Below, one piece after another: positions 1 through 10,477 of a stretch of DNA of 62,109 bases. Position 1 is the first letter of the stretch. Each line of letters opens with the position of its first letter. The notes under the pieces were generated by a model that saw nothing but the letters and a program-made list of their open reading frames with translations, did not search any database and was not told where the DNA came from. The stretch comes from a virus. The DNA is taken from positions 1 to 62,109 of the IMG/VR virus record IMGVR_UViG_3300045107_000421; one strand, 5' to 3'. The position numbers and the translations under genes were made by a program.

Positions 1-1037
1 TAAGCGCAGAAGTAAGTATACTAGATATATTATTATCTATATATACAGCAACAAAAATTCCTTATTTATTAACTATTTCTTATAACATTTATAGTGATAT
101 ATTAATTTTTTTAAAAACTTTTTCTCTTTCTTCTGGTGTTTTTTATCCAAAACTTCCTATACCAAATACTAATGCTTCTTTGCTTCCTGATTCTATTATT
201 TACAATCAAAATACTTTTACTCTTCCTTCTATATATTCCTTGGGCACTAACTTATTTTTCATAAATATTCTAGATATTTCAAATGAAAATATAAATCCTT
301 GGATTAAAGAAATAGAAAGAGTATTTTTTGATGAAAATGCAGTAGGGTGGGACGTAAATACAAAATATTCTAACATTTCTGATCCTTTACAAGCTGCATT
401 AATAAAAACCTATCTAAATATTTATAAAAATAATTTTGATGCTTCGTATTTAACACAGATAAATAGCTTAATATCACAAGCTAATAATTTTCTTATTTCT
501 AACTACTATTCACTAAGTTCTGTATCAATAAATGGAGACGTAACATCTAATTCATATAATCCAATATATAGTTTGTCTCCAAATTATATCCGCATATATA
601 CAAATGATATTTATAAAAATATTTTTATATCTTTCTTTCTTGGAGAAGACTTACAAAAATATTTAACCCTTGGGGTTGATGGTACAGTTTTAGATTCCTT
701 GACTTATGTACCAACAAGTTACAAATTAATACTTCCATCTTTGCGTTCTACTATAACACTTTACAATCTTTCATTAATTTCTAGTTACAAAACAGAAGCA
801 ATTAAAGAATCAAACGCTATATCTTTAATACAACATGACACTAGACTTGCCGGAAACCTTTTAATTTCAACAATTGAATTTTCTGAACCTGTGAAAATAC
901 TTGCAATATTAAAAATCGGTAGTAGTATAATATCTTATGTGACTTCTCTAGTTCCTTCTACTACCCATACCGTACAGTTTTCTTCAACTGCTATAAATTC
1001 ATCAAATTATTCAATAGAGTTGTATACTCTTCTTTAG
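1..1037 (+). CDS. C-terminal part of a large virion (tail/fibre-like) protein, truncated by window start
   Basis: The reading frame is open from position 3 to the TAA ending at 1037, so the gene begins before the window. A TTG at 180 is not a convincing start because the frame runs on upstream without a stop. The visible part (about 344 residues) is rich in Ser, Asn, Ile, Leu and Tyr, with no Cys or catalytic motif. The last ~70 residues look beta-rich. I recognise no family. The same composition is seen in the downstream fibre-like genes, and the baseplate J gene lies 1.1 kb further on, so a tail or baseplate role is inferred from context only. Confidence 0.6.
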   Translation, partial: SAEVSILDILLSIYTATKIPYLLTISYNIYSDILIFLKTFSLSSGVFYPKLPIPNTNASLLPDSIIYNQNTFTLPSIYSLGTNLFFINILDISNENINPWIKEIERVFFDENAVGWDVNTKYSNISDPLQAALIKTYLNIYKNNFDASYLTQINSLISQANNFLISNYYSLSSVSINGDVTSNSYNPIYSLSPNYIRIYTNDIYKNIFISFFLGEDLQKYLTLGVDGTVLDSLTYVPTSYKLILPSLRSTITLYNLSLISSYKTEAIKESNAISLIQHDTRLAGNLLISTIEFSEPVKILAILKIGSSIISYVTSLVPSTTHTVQFSSTAINSSNYSIELYTLL

Positions 1038-1044
1038 GTGTGAT

Positions 1045-1224
1045 ATGGAATCTTTAAAAAGTTGGTATTCAAGAAAATTAGAAATTTTACAAAATAAAAA
1101 AGATTTAAAGGAAGTGCAGAACTTAATAAGTTTTTACTTACAAAAGAAAACAGAAAACAGTGAGTACAGTGTAAAAGATTGGAACGAAGAGTACAAAAAG
1201 TACAGAAAAAAATCGAAAATGTAG
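1045..1224 (+). CDS. Small charged protein, 59 aa, unknown function
   Basis: A 59-codon ATG-to-TAG frame fills the gap between the preceding gene (stop at 1037) and the next start at 1247. A TAGGTG stretch just before the ATG can serve as ribosome binding site. The product begins MESLKSWYSR and is strongly charged: rich in Lys, Glu and Tyr, with a basic C-terminus (KKYRKKSKM) and probably helical. It keeps the operon's strand and spacing, which argues for a real gene. No family is recognised. A TATAAT at 1225-1230 right after its stop may be a weak internal promoter for the next gene. Confidence 0.55.
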   Translation: MESLKSWYSRKLEILQNKKDLKEVQNLISFYLQKKTENSEYSVKDWNEEYKKYRKKSKM

Positions 1225-1246
1225 TATAATACAAAAGAGGGAAAAT

Positions 1247-1615
1247 ATGAGAAAGAAAGTAAAGTTAAATCCTTACGTTCAACTAAGAATGTTTTATAAA
1301 GGACTGGTATACAAAGTCTACAAAGAAAATGAAGATCTTTATTTGGAAGCAGACCCAGCAACCGAACAAGATTTAGTTAATTTCTTAGAAAACTTAAAAA
1401 GCATGAAATTTATTACTCAATACGAAGTAATAAATGAAGAAGAACAAACTCAAAAAATAGACACCACAAATCAAAGTGATACTAGTAATAACCAAGAAAC
1501 AGATACTGAAAACGTAAAATCTGAAAATATAGAACCTTCTCCTGAAGATAGCAAAGATAACAACAATTCTGACTCCAAAAAATCAAAAAAAGTCACAAAG
1601 AAAAATGACAAATAA
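1247..1615 (+). CDS. Small protein with basic head and long acidic/polar tail, unknown
   Basis: This 122-residue product has a GAGGG ribosome binding site before the ATG. Residues 1-63 form a compact basic part (starts MRKKVKLNPYVQ, with a YKGLVYKVYKENEDLYLEADP stretch). Residues 64-122 are a low-complexity tail of Glu, Asp, Asn, Ser, Thr and Lys that ends in a Lys-rich run, probably disordered. It sits between two small genes in the baseplate operon, 5 nt before the next start. No family is recognised. Small virion-associated proteins with such tails occur near tail genes, but no function can be assigned. Confidence 0.65.
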   Translation: MRKKVKLNPYVQLRMFYKGLVYKVYKENEDLYLEADPATEQDLVNFLENLKSMKFITQYEVINEEEQTQKIDTTNQSDTSNNQETDTENVKSENIEPSPEDSKDNNNSDSKKSKKVTKKNDK

Positions 1616-1620
1616 TTTTT

Positions 1621-2121
1621 ATGTTTACAATATCTAGCTCACAAGGAAGAGTTGTAAATTTTTCTGTAGACCAGAATATACAACTTCCTACTTCTTATTC
1701 AAATTTTTTAATATTTACTTCATATAGCGTGAATTCTGGTAATACTGAAATATCATTTTTCTCTTCTGCATATCAATATTACTCTAGTAATGAGTATTTA
1801 TTTTTAAAATTTAAAAATTTATCTGTAGATGTTTTATCAGCAAAAAATGAAATAGTAAACAAATTATATTTTTTAAATTTTGATCAAAATAAAATTATAT
1901 ATAGTTTAAAAAATATTACAGATAACGAAGTAAATTTTTATATAAAAAGTTATACGATAGATAATTTTGTAAAATATTTAAGTAATTTTCCGTATGTGAT
2001 AAAAGTTAATTTTTTATTTGACGAAATAGAGGCTTATGCTTTAAGTAGAACTTTTTCTAATTCTTTAACTGTAAATTCTTTTGACTCTGGAGATAGATCC
2101 TATAATATTTGCAAAAGTTAG
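1621..2121 (+). CDS. Hypothetical protein, probably tail/baseplate-associated
   Basis: This 166-residue protein starts with ATG 5 nt after the previous stop with no clear ribosome binding site, suggesting translational coupling. It is rich in Ser, Asn, Phe and Tyr with alternating hydrophobic residues, as expected for a beta-sandwich virion protein. Two hydrophobic stretches near residues 20-60 are not long enough for membrane segments. No motif is recognised. The stop codon at 2119-2121 overlaps the first bases of the next promoter, so this is the last gene before a new transcription start. Context suggests a baseplate or tail-tip component. Confidence 0.6.
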   Translation: MFTISSSQGRVVNFSVDQNIQLPTSYSNFLIFTSYSVNSGNTEISFFSSAYQYYSSNEYLFLKFKNLSVDVLSAKNEIVNKLYFLNFDQNKIIYSLKNITDNEVNFYIKSYTIDNFVKYLSNFPYVIKVNFLFDEIEAYALSRTFSNSLTVNSFDSGDRSYNICKS

Positions 2122-2145
2122 GTTTTCTGCAAGCTATGCTATAAT
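2119..2145 (+). promoter_or_regulatory. Phage promoter of the TTTTCTGCAARC/TATAAT family
   Basis: TAGGTTTTCTGCAAGC is followed by TATGC and a perfect TATAAT at 2140-2145. The same arrangement recurs about nine times in the window. No -35 hexamer is present at the usual distance, and the upstream motif lies where a phage activator could bind. The downstream gene starts with GTG only 6 nt after the -10 box, so its mRNA is probably leaderless. Confidence 0.75.
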
Positions 2146-2151
2146 CTATTT

Positions 2152-4215
2152 GTGCCAGATAGATTTGAAATACTTTCTTCTATAGAGAGTTTATTTTTAA
2201 CTATACAAAATAAAATTAACGCTCTAAGAAATGGAAGCGTTATAAAATCAATGTTTTATAGTGTTTCAACTGCTTTAGAAGAGGTATATTCATCTATAGA
2301 TGAAATAAAAAATAATAGTTATGTGCATACTGCTACAGGATCTTACTTAGATCAATTAATTTATGGATTATCTAAAATTGAAAGAATAAAAGGAACAAGA
2401 GCATTAGGATATGTAACCCTAATGCCTGTAAGCTTTAATATATCTGATTCTATAACTTCAAGTTCTTTATCAAAGTTAGTATTTAGTAGACTTGACGTGA
2501 ACTCTGGAGTTCTTTATACTCCACCTTTAGCTTCTACAATAAAAGTATCTACAACTAATGGAATATTTGATTATGCATTACTTCCTCCAATAAAACTTTT
2601 ACAAGCAACAGATGAATCATTTTTTGAAGTAAATCCAGACACTGGAAATCAAAAAATAGCAGAATTGATAGCTAACTATACAATATCTATATTACAGCAA
2701 AATCCAAATTCTTATATCAAATATTTAGTATTTCCTTTAATTTCTATTGATACTGGAAGCAATAAAAATATTAGTAGTGGAGTTGTTAATACTTTTGTAA
2801 ATGCTGGAAACTTTAAATTTTTAGTAGAAAATAATTTTGATTATGTATTAAATACTTCCTTACCTACAAACGAGCTTGTTGTAGATATTGATTCCATAGC
2901 AAAAGTAGAAGGAGGGATGCTTACTTTAGCCTATAGCTCTGAAATTAATGGAGGCATAGATGAGGAAAGCGATGAATCATATAGGCAAAGGTATTGGAGC
3001 TTTTTAGGATCTTTAACAAAAGGCACTCTGCAAGCAATACAAACAAAAATATATACACTTCTTCCTAATAGTTCAGCGCAATTATACACTACAAATAATC
3101 CTGGAATACTGGATTTATATATAACTTCTTCTAGTTCAATATCTAACTTTTTACCTTTGCTTTTGTCGCAACTTGAAGACGTTAAACCGGCAGGAACAAT
3201 AATTAACATAAGATTAGCGAAAAACAACTTATTTAATGTAATTCTTGAAACAGATAGCATATCATCTAACAATGATATTAACAGACTAAAACAATACTTA
3301 GGAGATAATTTAAATAAACTTGATCTTGGAGAAGAAATTAGTTATTCAAAAATTTGGCAAATATTAAGCAATGAATTTAATGTAAATAATATATATTTGG
3401 GATTTTCCCTTACCCCAGAATTATTTGAATTATATAAAAATACTTATAAAAATTTTATATGCATGACTTACTATAATGATGTTGTTCCAAACAGTTTGAG
3501 CGAAATTCCTACTAAGTGTTCTGACCCCTCCCAATATTTTACATATTCAGAATATTTAGATATTGTTAACCAAGGAAAATTGGCATTATACGTATATTCT
3601 AAAAATGGTTTTAATTCTTACAACAACTACATATCTTACCTATCTAAATTTTCTTTAACGGGCGGTAATTTATTTTTACAAGCACCACGTTATCAGGAAA
3701 AAACTATAGTTGAAAAAATATTGAACAATATTTACGGGGATATTTTAGGAGATAGTGTAAATAGGTATTATTACACTAATTTTATTAATGAAATTAAAAC
3801 TAATTGTAAAAATAAGCCTTTAGACCTATGTTTTAAGGAGGTTTCTTCAGTAGCATTTAATAATGCATCAAATTATTTAAACACTTTTACAAAAATAGGC
3901 TTGAGTTTAAGAGCAGTAGAAAGTATTGATCCAGTAGAAGCAAATTATTTAAAAATAAAATTCCTTACTCTTCCTATACCATCAGACAATGATATCGAAT
4001 TATGTGAGAATTTAATAAACGATACAACAGGATTCTGCTCAAGCAATTCTTACGAAATAAAGTTATTATATACTTTACTAAATGATGTGCAATATATACA
4101 GTACAAAGATCTGGATTCTTTTTCTAAAGAAAAAGAAGTTTGCAGAATTTCTTATTCTAATATAATAAATAAAGATTTCTACTCTAAGTACAACATTGGG
4201 GTGCGGAGGAAATGA
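2152..4215 (+). CDS. Baseplate J-like protein with C-terminal extension
   Basis: This 687-residue protein fits the baseplate J (gp6/J-like wedge) family, which builds the periphery of contractile-tail baseplates. The N-terminal region has the family pattern (helical start, then SYLDQLIYGLSKIERIKGTR near residues 63-82). A GGIDEESDESYRQRYW segment near 266-281 matches the usual D-E-[ST]-D-E-x-[FY]-R box. Residues after about 440 are not typical of the family; they carry several Cys pairs and look like an added domain. The GTG at 2152 is chosen because it lies 6 nt after the promoter -10 box; there is no ribosome binding site. It overlaps the next gene by 4 nt (ATGA), so the two are translationally coupled. 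Confidence 0.8.
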   Translation: MPDRFEILSSIESLFLTIQNKINALRNGSVIKSMFYSVSTALEEVYSSIDEIKNNSYVHTATGSYLDQLIYGLSKIERIKGTRALGYVTLMPVSFNISDSITSSSLSKLVFSRLDVNSGVLYTPPLASTIKVSTTNGIFDYALLPPIKLLQATDESFFEVNPDTGNQKIAELIANYTISILQQNPNSYIKYLVFPLISIDTGSNKNISSGVVNTFVNAGNFKFLVENNFDYVLNTSLPTNELVVDIDSIAKVEGGMLTLAYSSEINGGIDEESDESYRQRYWSFLGSLTKGTLQAIQTKIYTLLPNSSAQLYTTNNPGILDLYITSSSSISNFLPLLLSQLEDVKPAGTIINIRLAKNNLFNVILETDSISSNNDINRLKQYLGDNLNKLDLGEEISYSKIWQILSNEFNVNNIYLGFSLTPELFELYKNTYKNFICMTYYNDVVPNSLSEIPTKCSDPSQYFTYSEYLDIVNQGKLALYVYSKNGFNSYNNYISYLSKFSLTGGNLFLQAPRYQEKTIVEKILNNIYGDILGDSVNRYYYTNFINEIKTNCKNKPLDLCFKEVSSVAFNNASNYLNTFTKIGLSLRAVESIDPVEANYLKIKFLTLPIPSDNDIELCENLINDTTGFCSSNSYEIKLLYTLLNDVQYIQYKDLDSFSKEKEVCRISYSNIINKDFYSKYNIGVRRK

Positions 4216-6131
4216 AAAAGTTTAATCCTACAGAACTAAAATTTTTAAGGGCATCTGATGTTTTAAATTTAGCAAACATAAATACAGATGATTTATTGGA
4301 TTCTATAAGAAGAGTATTTGGAGAGGGATATTTTGGTGACGATCCAATAACAAATATATTTAATTTTAATATAAATGTTATAGGAAATGATTATTTCCTT
4401 GATGTTTCTTTGGGTAATAATAAAAAATTTATATACTTAGATAAAGAGGGAATTACGAAGCATGATTATAATGAATGTTTAACCTATAGCATTATATACG
4501 ACGACAACGTACCTTTAAATGGTTCTGTTTCAAATCCGATACAAGTTCCAAATTCCATATTATCATCAGAAAATGTAGTTTCTTATTCTAGTGGTTTATT
4601 TTCATTTGTATACGTAAATGGTCACCCACAAATTAAATCTGATTATAATATTAATCAAAATTTAAATTATACAGACGTATCTTTTAATAAGATAAGACAA
4701 GGAAAAATAAGTCCATTGCCAAAGGACATAAACGGAAAATTTAATAAAGATATAGTAACTAAGATATTGTGGAGTGATTTTAAAAGTAATTTCTGCGTAA
4801 ATAACGACCCATCTAATTGTTACATAGAGTTTCCATTGATGAACTGCTCTGTTACAAACAAAGATCTTGTTCTTGAAATTGAATCAACTGTAAACAATAA
4901 TGTAAACACTTCTTATTATCATATTCCAAAGGATGTACCTGTTTATAATACTCAAATATTATACAAAGTAAGCGATGATTCTCCAAATAAAATATATTTA
5001 TATTTATCAAGCTTGTTAATAAATGATGGGGATAAAGTTTCTTTCTACTTTTTGGAAAAACTTTCTAATAAACAGTTTTCTTCTAATAATGTAACTATTT
5101 CTCAGTTCTCTTTACCTTTTGAAAATTTGAGTTCAGAAACTTTAAGCTATATAAACGTTCTCACACTAGATAAAACAAGCGGAACACTAAAAAATTTATC
5201 AAATCTAAGTTCTTTATTGGCCGTAGATGTTTTACAAATAAGTTTAGATGGAACAATAAATATTAATTCTGGATTTTTGCCTGGACCGGATTCTTCTGTT
5301 TATGCTTTTGATTATGTATTAACTACACCATTACCAATAAGTGTAAATTTAGATATGCCAAATAATATTACATTTGCTGGAAAATTTGGCGGTACATTAA
5401 AAATACCAAATCCAACTTCTTCTCAAATATATAACTTATATGTAAAAAACATAGATTCTCCTGAACTTGGTCAAACTTTTTACAATTCATTATCTAAAGT
5501 TACATCACAGGCATCTATTCTTAATATAAGGCCACATTTACTTATTGTTCCTAATACTCAATCGGTTACTGGAGATTATGTATTACTTGGTCAAATAAAT
5601 GTTGTTAATCAAAATACCATTAACTTCTCCCCCTCTTCGAATGCTCTTACTCCATATCAAAACATGATTAATATTGCACAAGCTATAAATCCACCGCCTA
5701 AATGGAGAACTGTATCAATATACAAAACACTTTTACAAAGTGGAAGTACAAATAATTATATAGTAATTCCTATTCTTCCTATAATCACCGAAAATGGAAG
5801 AATTACTTCTATTAAATCAATATCCATGAAACTTCGTGTATATATAACAACTGGTAGCAACATTTCTGATACACCATTTACATTAGATCTAGAATGGCTT
5901 GATGGTGTAAATTTTTCAAGTACTTCGTTAATTTCTTCTCCAGCATCAACATCTACACAACAAATGTTTAGTTTTGGATTTAATAATTTGTTTAACAACA
6001 ATTCTTTGCTTTCTTATAATTATAATATTAACTCTGGTCCAAGTCCATATTTTATATTAAGGTTTGTTGGTGCAACAACAAATATTTTTGTTAATATAGA
6101 TTATATTACTATATTCTTTGAAGTATATTAA
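4212..6131 (+). CDS. Large baseplate/tail-fibre-like virion protein
   Basis: This 639-residue protein is coupled to the baseplate J-like gene by an ATGA overlap. The N-terminus (MKKFNPTELKFLRASD) is helical and could dock on the baseplate. The rest is rich in Ser, Asn, Thr and Ile with short alternating hydrophobic patterns, as in beta-structured fibre or adhesin proteins. Residues around 470-640 (QAINPPPKWRTVSIYKT onward) look like a separate C-terminal beta domain. No enzymatic motif is seen. Position and composition suggest a tail-tip or receptor-binding role; this is inference. Confidence 0.6.
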   Translation: MKKFNPTELKFLRASDVLNLANINTDDLLDSIRRVFGEGYFGDDPITNIFNFNINVIGNDYFLDVSLGNNKKFIYLDKEGITKHDYNECLTYSIIYDDNVPLNGSVSNPIQVPNSILSSENVVSYSSGLFSFVYVNGHPQIKSDYNINQNLNYTDVSFNKIRQGKISPLPKDINGKFNKDIVTKILWSDFKSNFCVNNDPSNCYIEFPLMNCSVTNKDLVLEIESTVNNNVNTSYYHIPKDVPVYNTQILYKVSDDSPNKIYLYLSSLLINDGDKVSFYFLEKLSNKQFSSNNVTISQFSLPFENLSSETLSYINVLTLDKTSGTLKNLSNLSSLLAVDVLQISLDGTININSGFLPGPDSSVYAFDYVLTTPLPISVNLDMPNNITFAGKFGGTLKIPNPTSSQIYNLYVKNIDSPELGQTFYNSLSKVTSQASILNIRPHLLIVPNTQSVTGDYVLLGQINVVNQNTINFSPSSNALTPYQNMINIAQAINPPPKWRTVSIYKTLLQSGSTNNYIVIPILPIITENGRITSIKSISMKLRVYITTGSNISDTPFTLDLEWLDGVNFSSTSLISSPASTSTQQMFSFGFNNLFNNNSLLSYNYNINSGPSPYFILRFVGATTNIFVNIDYITIFFEVY

Positions 6132-6149
6132 AATTTTTTTAGGTAGCAT

Positions 6150-8435
6150 ATGCCAATCGGACACTTAGAACCAATTGAAGTATATCAAGTACCGGTAAAT
6201 GACAACTTAACTTTACCGTTTCCTTCTCAAACTATTTCTGATGATATAAATATAATTAGAACTGTAATAAAAAGAATTTTAGGAACTTCTTCATATATAA
6301 ATACTACATCTCTAGAAAACCTTCAAGGTCTGTCTCAATTCAAAATTGATATAACAAACTGGAAGAATCTAATTTCTTTACCATCTGGATTAGTAAATGC
6401 AAACTCCATTGATTATAGCGTAGTAACTAACCCAAATACATACCCAGCAATATTAAACACAAACGCAGCTTGGGTTAAGCTTTTTAGTTTTTCGTCTTTC
6501 ATTGACCCAACTAATAAAGTTCTTTGGTCTGGTATATCATATACATCTTCTGATATAGATTCTGCTATTTCATCTACAAATACAATTACTACCATACAAA
6601 CAAATATAAATAACTTGTTATCTCAATTAAACGGGTTAATTAACAATGTAAATAATTTAAACATAAATAAAATATCGCCATCTTATTTTGAAATATTTGG
6701 AAGCAGTTTTTCTCCTGATGATCCTAACAATCCTAGCAGACTTCCCATATTGCAAAGGTTATATAATTTAGAAAATGCGATTACTGGAATTGCCAACGGT
6801 GGGTATATAACTCAAAATGATTTAAATAACGCACTTAATCCAATAAATAGTAGCATTTCTTTACTAACATCTCAAATAAATAATATTCCACCTAATCTAT
6901 CTACTACTTTAAGTGATATAAATTCTAGATTAAGCGCAATAGAAGACAATATTCCAATACATCTGTTTTCCTCTAAAACTGATAATAATGCCGCATTTAT
7001 AATAAGCCAAGCATTCATTAATTTATTTATCAATAATTCTACACAAAATATAACAAACTTCATATATACAGTTCAAAGTATAAAAGATAAAGGATATGAT
7101 TACTTTATAGTCCCAATTGATTTTCAAAATTTCCTGAATAATATAACAAATATAAAATCGTTTTTAAAAACTGTTAAAAATTCTTATTTAAATTCAACTA
7201 GAAAAAATCTTCCAAAGCCGGTTATTCTAATTGTATTTAACAAATATATAGATACTTCTTCATTCTCTCTATCTAATTTAATGAATGCGTTGTACAATAA
7301 TTTATTAAATGAAAAATTAGAAACCTTTTGTAATTTAGGATTCCAAATAGAATCTTCATATTTAAAAGTTGATGGTACTACTGTTGTTAATTTTAAAGAT
7401 ATTAAGGATTATTTAATTTATATATTTGGTTTATTGAAAGAAACTACATTTATCTTTAGTTATAACTTAGAAAGTTTATTTGGTTTACTTCCTCAAGACA
7501 TAATTAATAAAAGTATTCTTATAACGTCATCTCGTTATGCGTGGAAAAAGACTGTATCTTCAACTAATATTGACTTTAAAAACTATTACGATATAAAGTT
7601 TATTGATGATTTATATGAACTTACTCCATTCTGTACTCCACCAAATACAAATATTTTGTGTAATCTACTACCGGTAACACCAAATCTATATAGTGATCTG
7701 TCTTTTTTAGATTTAACATTGAATACGTCTAGTAGTCCTTATGTGTATAATTCTCCCAATAATGCATCTATTGCTTACCTAAAAGCAAAAAATAATTTTT
7801 TTGTAGATTTTATTGTAGATTCACCTGTTGAAACTTTTGAGTTTTTCCTAAACGCCACAGTATCACCCTGGACCTTAAATGCGATAAATGGACCTAAAAA
7901 AGATTTTATAAACAGATACCCAAAAATTTCTCTATACAATAAAGACACAATTAACAACGTATTAACTTCTTTAGAACCTTCTCTTCATTCTACTAATGAT
8001 GTTGGGTATGGATTATATGAAGTACCATCAAACTCTTCCGCTGGTAATGTTTTTGAATTTTCTAACTTTTTATCGTTTATTTTTAGTGAAAAAAGTTTTA
8101 ATGCAAATATTTCTATTGATGGAAAATTAAATTTATTACCTACTTACACATCTCTTGTTAATATATCTTTTTCTTCTGGAACGTTTACAGTCACAGATGC
8201 ATCTACTCCAGCAAATTCTGTTACATTTACTCTTTCCTCCAGTTCTTTACATTTTGTTTTACTTAATTTTTCTCAAAATACGACCACAAATGCTTTAGAT
8301 ATCTTAATAAAAATAGATAATAATTTATCTAATACTCTATCTATTGCGAACTTTACAGGTAATTTCAATCCAATTTTATTTTCAGTATCTAATATAGACA
8401 CCCAATCCCTACTTTTTAGCAAAATATATGTTTAG
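6150..8435 (+). CDS. Tail fibre-like protein with coiled coil and LamG-like C-terminus
   Basis: This 761-residue protein has an AGGTAG ribosome binding site before the ATG. It begins with a collar-like segment (PIGHLEPIEVYQVPVND). Residues ~140-270 are heptad-like and Asn/Ile-rich (INNLLSQLNGLINNVNNLN and a second block ending SRLSAIEDNI), typical of a trimeric coiled-coil shaft. Residues ~300-480 alternate hydrophobic strands and helices in a TIM-barrel-like way, but I see no catalytic signature. The last ~110 residues resemble a concanavalin/LamG-type beta sandwich. Most likely a long tail fibre. It overlaps the next gene by 8 nt. Confidence 0.6.
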   Translation: MPIGHLEPIEVYQVPVNDNLTLPFPSQTISDDINIIRTVIKRILGTSSYINTTSLENLQGLSQFKIDITNWKNLISLPSGLVNANSIDYSVVTNPNTYPAILNTNAAWVKLFSFSSFIDPTNKVLWSGISYTSSDIDSAISSTNTITTIQTNINNLLSQLNGLINNVNNLNINKISPSYFEIFGSSFSPDDPNNPSRLPILQRLYNLENAITGIANGGYITQNDLNNALNPINSSISLLTSQINNIPPNLSTTLSDINSRLSAIEDNIPIHLFSSKTDNNAAFIISQAFINLFINNSTQNITNFIYTVQSIKDKGYDYFIVPIDFQNFLNNITNIKSFLKTVKNSYLNSTRKNLPKPVILIVFNKYIDTSSFSLSNLMNALYNNLLNEKLETFCNLGFQIESSYLKVDGTTVVNFKDIKDYLIYIFGLLKETTFIFSYNLESLFGLLPQDIINKSILITSSRYAWKKTVSSTNIDFKNYYDIKFIDDLYELTPFCTPPNTNILCNLLPVTPNLYSDLSFLDLTLNTSSSPYVYNSPNNASIAYLKAKNNFFVDFIVDSPVETFEFFLNATVSPWTLNAINGPKKDFINRYPKISLYNKDTINNVLTSLEPSLHSTNDVGYGLYEVPSNSSAGNVFEFSNFLSFIFSEKSFNANISIDGKLNLLPTYTSLVNISFSSGTFTVTDASTPANSVTFTLSSSSLHFVLLNFSQNTTTNALDILIKIDNNLSNTLSIANFTGNFNPILFSVSNIDTQSLLFSKIYV

Positions 8436-10476
8436 ACTTAAATTAATAACAGAAAATGGGGTAACCGAAGAACTTGATTTTGATACTGAATATTATCAAT
8501 ATTTTGTTCCATTAGACGAAGATACTTCAAATCTCAACTTTACTATTAACATAAAAAATAATTTGCCAATTAATTCTCCCGGATACCCAAAAACTTTAGT
8601 CTTTAAAGTTAGCATGTCTCCTTCTATATTCCCATCAGATAATAAGCCTGTTTATATAAATGCAACCGTAAACAATAGCTCATCCGTAGTGTTCTCCTCT
8701 GATAATAATGCTATTTCTGGAGATTCATATATTGGAGTTATTTTTTCTGATGATATAGATTTAATAATAAATTTTAGCAATAGCGATGAATTACAAAATA
8801 AATTTCTTTTGGTTCCGTATTCAATAAAGCCACAAGAAGAAGCTAATATAAATTTTTCTGTTTATTATCAAGAAGTAGAATCTTCAGAGAATTTTTCAAG
8901 AAATAAATTTTACAGAATAGAAAAAATTTTATACGATTCTTCTAAATCTTTTGTCTCTATTTTAGAAAGCGATTATAATTTTTATTTGTCGAAGTTTTAT
9001 GAGTCTTATGCACTTGGGGATGTTTTATTCTTAATTAATCCAGGTTCATTACAAAATAATAATTGGGATATAAAAAATCTTCTCCTTCTTCAGTTAGTCG
9101 CGAATGGATTAGAAAAAGAAGCAAACGGATCTTTAAACTCATTTGTTTTAAACTATGAAAAAAATATACTTTCTAATTGTCTAATTTCTACAGTATCTTC
9201 TGGTACTTTTCCGTTCTTTTCTACAAATATAATATTTAATACATTAAATTTACAGACAAATTCAGTACTTGGAGTAATAAATTCAAAAGAATATTTTAAA
9301 AATCTTTTGTATTTTGTCATATATGAAATTACAAAGCCATATTTAATTAATCTTGGATATTATGCTACAACTGCATATAATAATGTTGAAAAAATATCAA
9401 ATTTACTTTATAGTCTTCTTTCAAATGGCTTTTCTAACAACGTAATTAAACAAAATATAGATCTAGCAAACGGAGTTTTTTATGGCGCAAATATTTCTGA
9501 AGATGAAAAAAATAAATATTTCGTTTCTTTTTATTTAATTTCTAAATTTTTTGTACAGTTTGTATATAAACTACAAAATAAAGGGTATATATCTACAATA
9601 CCCACATCACTAACTTCTTTAGAGAATTGGTTAGATTCTCATATTACTTATTATGTTGATGCGACCGAAAAAATAAATAACTTTAATAATCTTGATGATT
9701 CTTACGAATTAGATTTCATATTGACCCTTACTATATCTACAATCTTTTATTCTCTATCTGGTAAAGATATGTTTATATCTATTAATAACATTACATCTAT
9801 AACACCTTTATTATATGCATATTTTTCAAATTTAGCAAGATATATATCCGAAGTTTTTTATAATTTCAATGCAAATACCTTATCCTTAGTAAATTCTTCT
9901 ACAGATATCAACGCTTTGTTTAATAAGATTTTTATTAACGGTTTTTGGAACAGTTTTGCAACTAATACCCTTTTTAACATTAACTTAAGTTCACTTTTTA
10001 ATCAATTTGGTTTGACTAATCAATCAATGGTAATAGATTATTTAAAGGGAAAATATATAGTACAATTTACTACTTCATCTGCACCGACTAATATAAATAA
10101 CAAAATTTTATTAAATGGTTCTAATGTAGTCGCCGCATTTCCATATCCATATATAACTGCAAACCTTAGTAATAATTCGACTTTAGAGATAGATTCTAGA
10201 ATTTTTAGAGCAGTACAAAATCAATATGGGAATATTATTATTTATCCAAATTTATCTACTAAAACAAATTATTTAAATTATATACACACCTACATGAAAC
10301 TTTTATCAAGTAAAATTGAAAATTTATACTTCTTTTCAACAAATTCTACAACTATAAGCTTAGCTATAAGAAATTTAAATACAAATGCATATCTTACATA
10401 CATACTTCTTATTTTGTTAAATAATAAAGAGACTCAAAATAATTTTAATATTAAATTTTCTTTAAGCGCCATGTGA
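8428..10476 (+). CDS. Large fibre-like virion protein
   Basis: This 682-residue protein overlaps the preceding gene by 8 nt. Residues 1-150 look like a beta domain (ITENGVTEELDFDTEYYQYF). The central part is long, Asn/Phe/Tyr-rich and more helical. No motif or membrane segment is recognised. It ends with Met followed by TGA, one base before the tip (GTGACGAC) of a transposon remnant. The original C-terminus may therefore have been altered by the insertion. Probably a tail or fibre component by context. Confidence 0.55.
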   Translation: MFRLKLITENGVTEELDFDTEYYQYFVPLDEDTSNLNFTINIKNNLPINSPGYPKTLVFKVSMSPSIFPSDNKPVYINATVNNSSSVVFSSDNNAISGDSYIGVIFSDDIDLIINFSNSDELQNKFLLVPYSIKPQEEANINFSVYYQEVESSENFSRNKFYRIEKILYDSSKSFVSILESDYNFYLSKFYESYALGDVLFLINPGSLQNNNWDIKNLLLLQLVANGLEKEANGSLNSFVLNYEKNILSNCLISTVSSGTFPFFSTNIIFNTLNLQTNSVLGVINSKEYFKNLLYFVIYEITKPYLINLGYYATTAYNNVEKISNLLYSLLSNGFSNNVIKQNIDLANGVFYGANISEDEKNKYFVSFYLISKFFVQFVYKLQNKGYISTIPTSLTSLENWLDSHITYYVDATEKINNFNNLDDSYELDFILTLTISTIFYSLSGKDMFISINNITSITPLLYAYFSNLARYISEVFYNFNANTLSLVNSSTDINALFNKIFINGFWNSFATNTLFNINLSSLFNQFGLTNQSMVIDYLKGKYIVQFTTSSAPTNINNKILLNGSNVVAAFPYPYITANLSNNSTLEIDSRIFRAVQNQYGNIIIYPNLSTKTNYLNYIHTYMKLLSSKIENLYFFSTNSTTISLAIRNLNTNAYLTYILLILLNNKETQNNFNIKFSLSAM

Positions 10477-10477
10477 T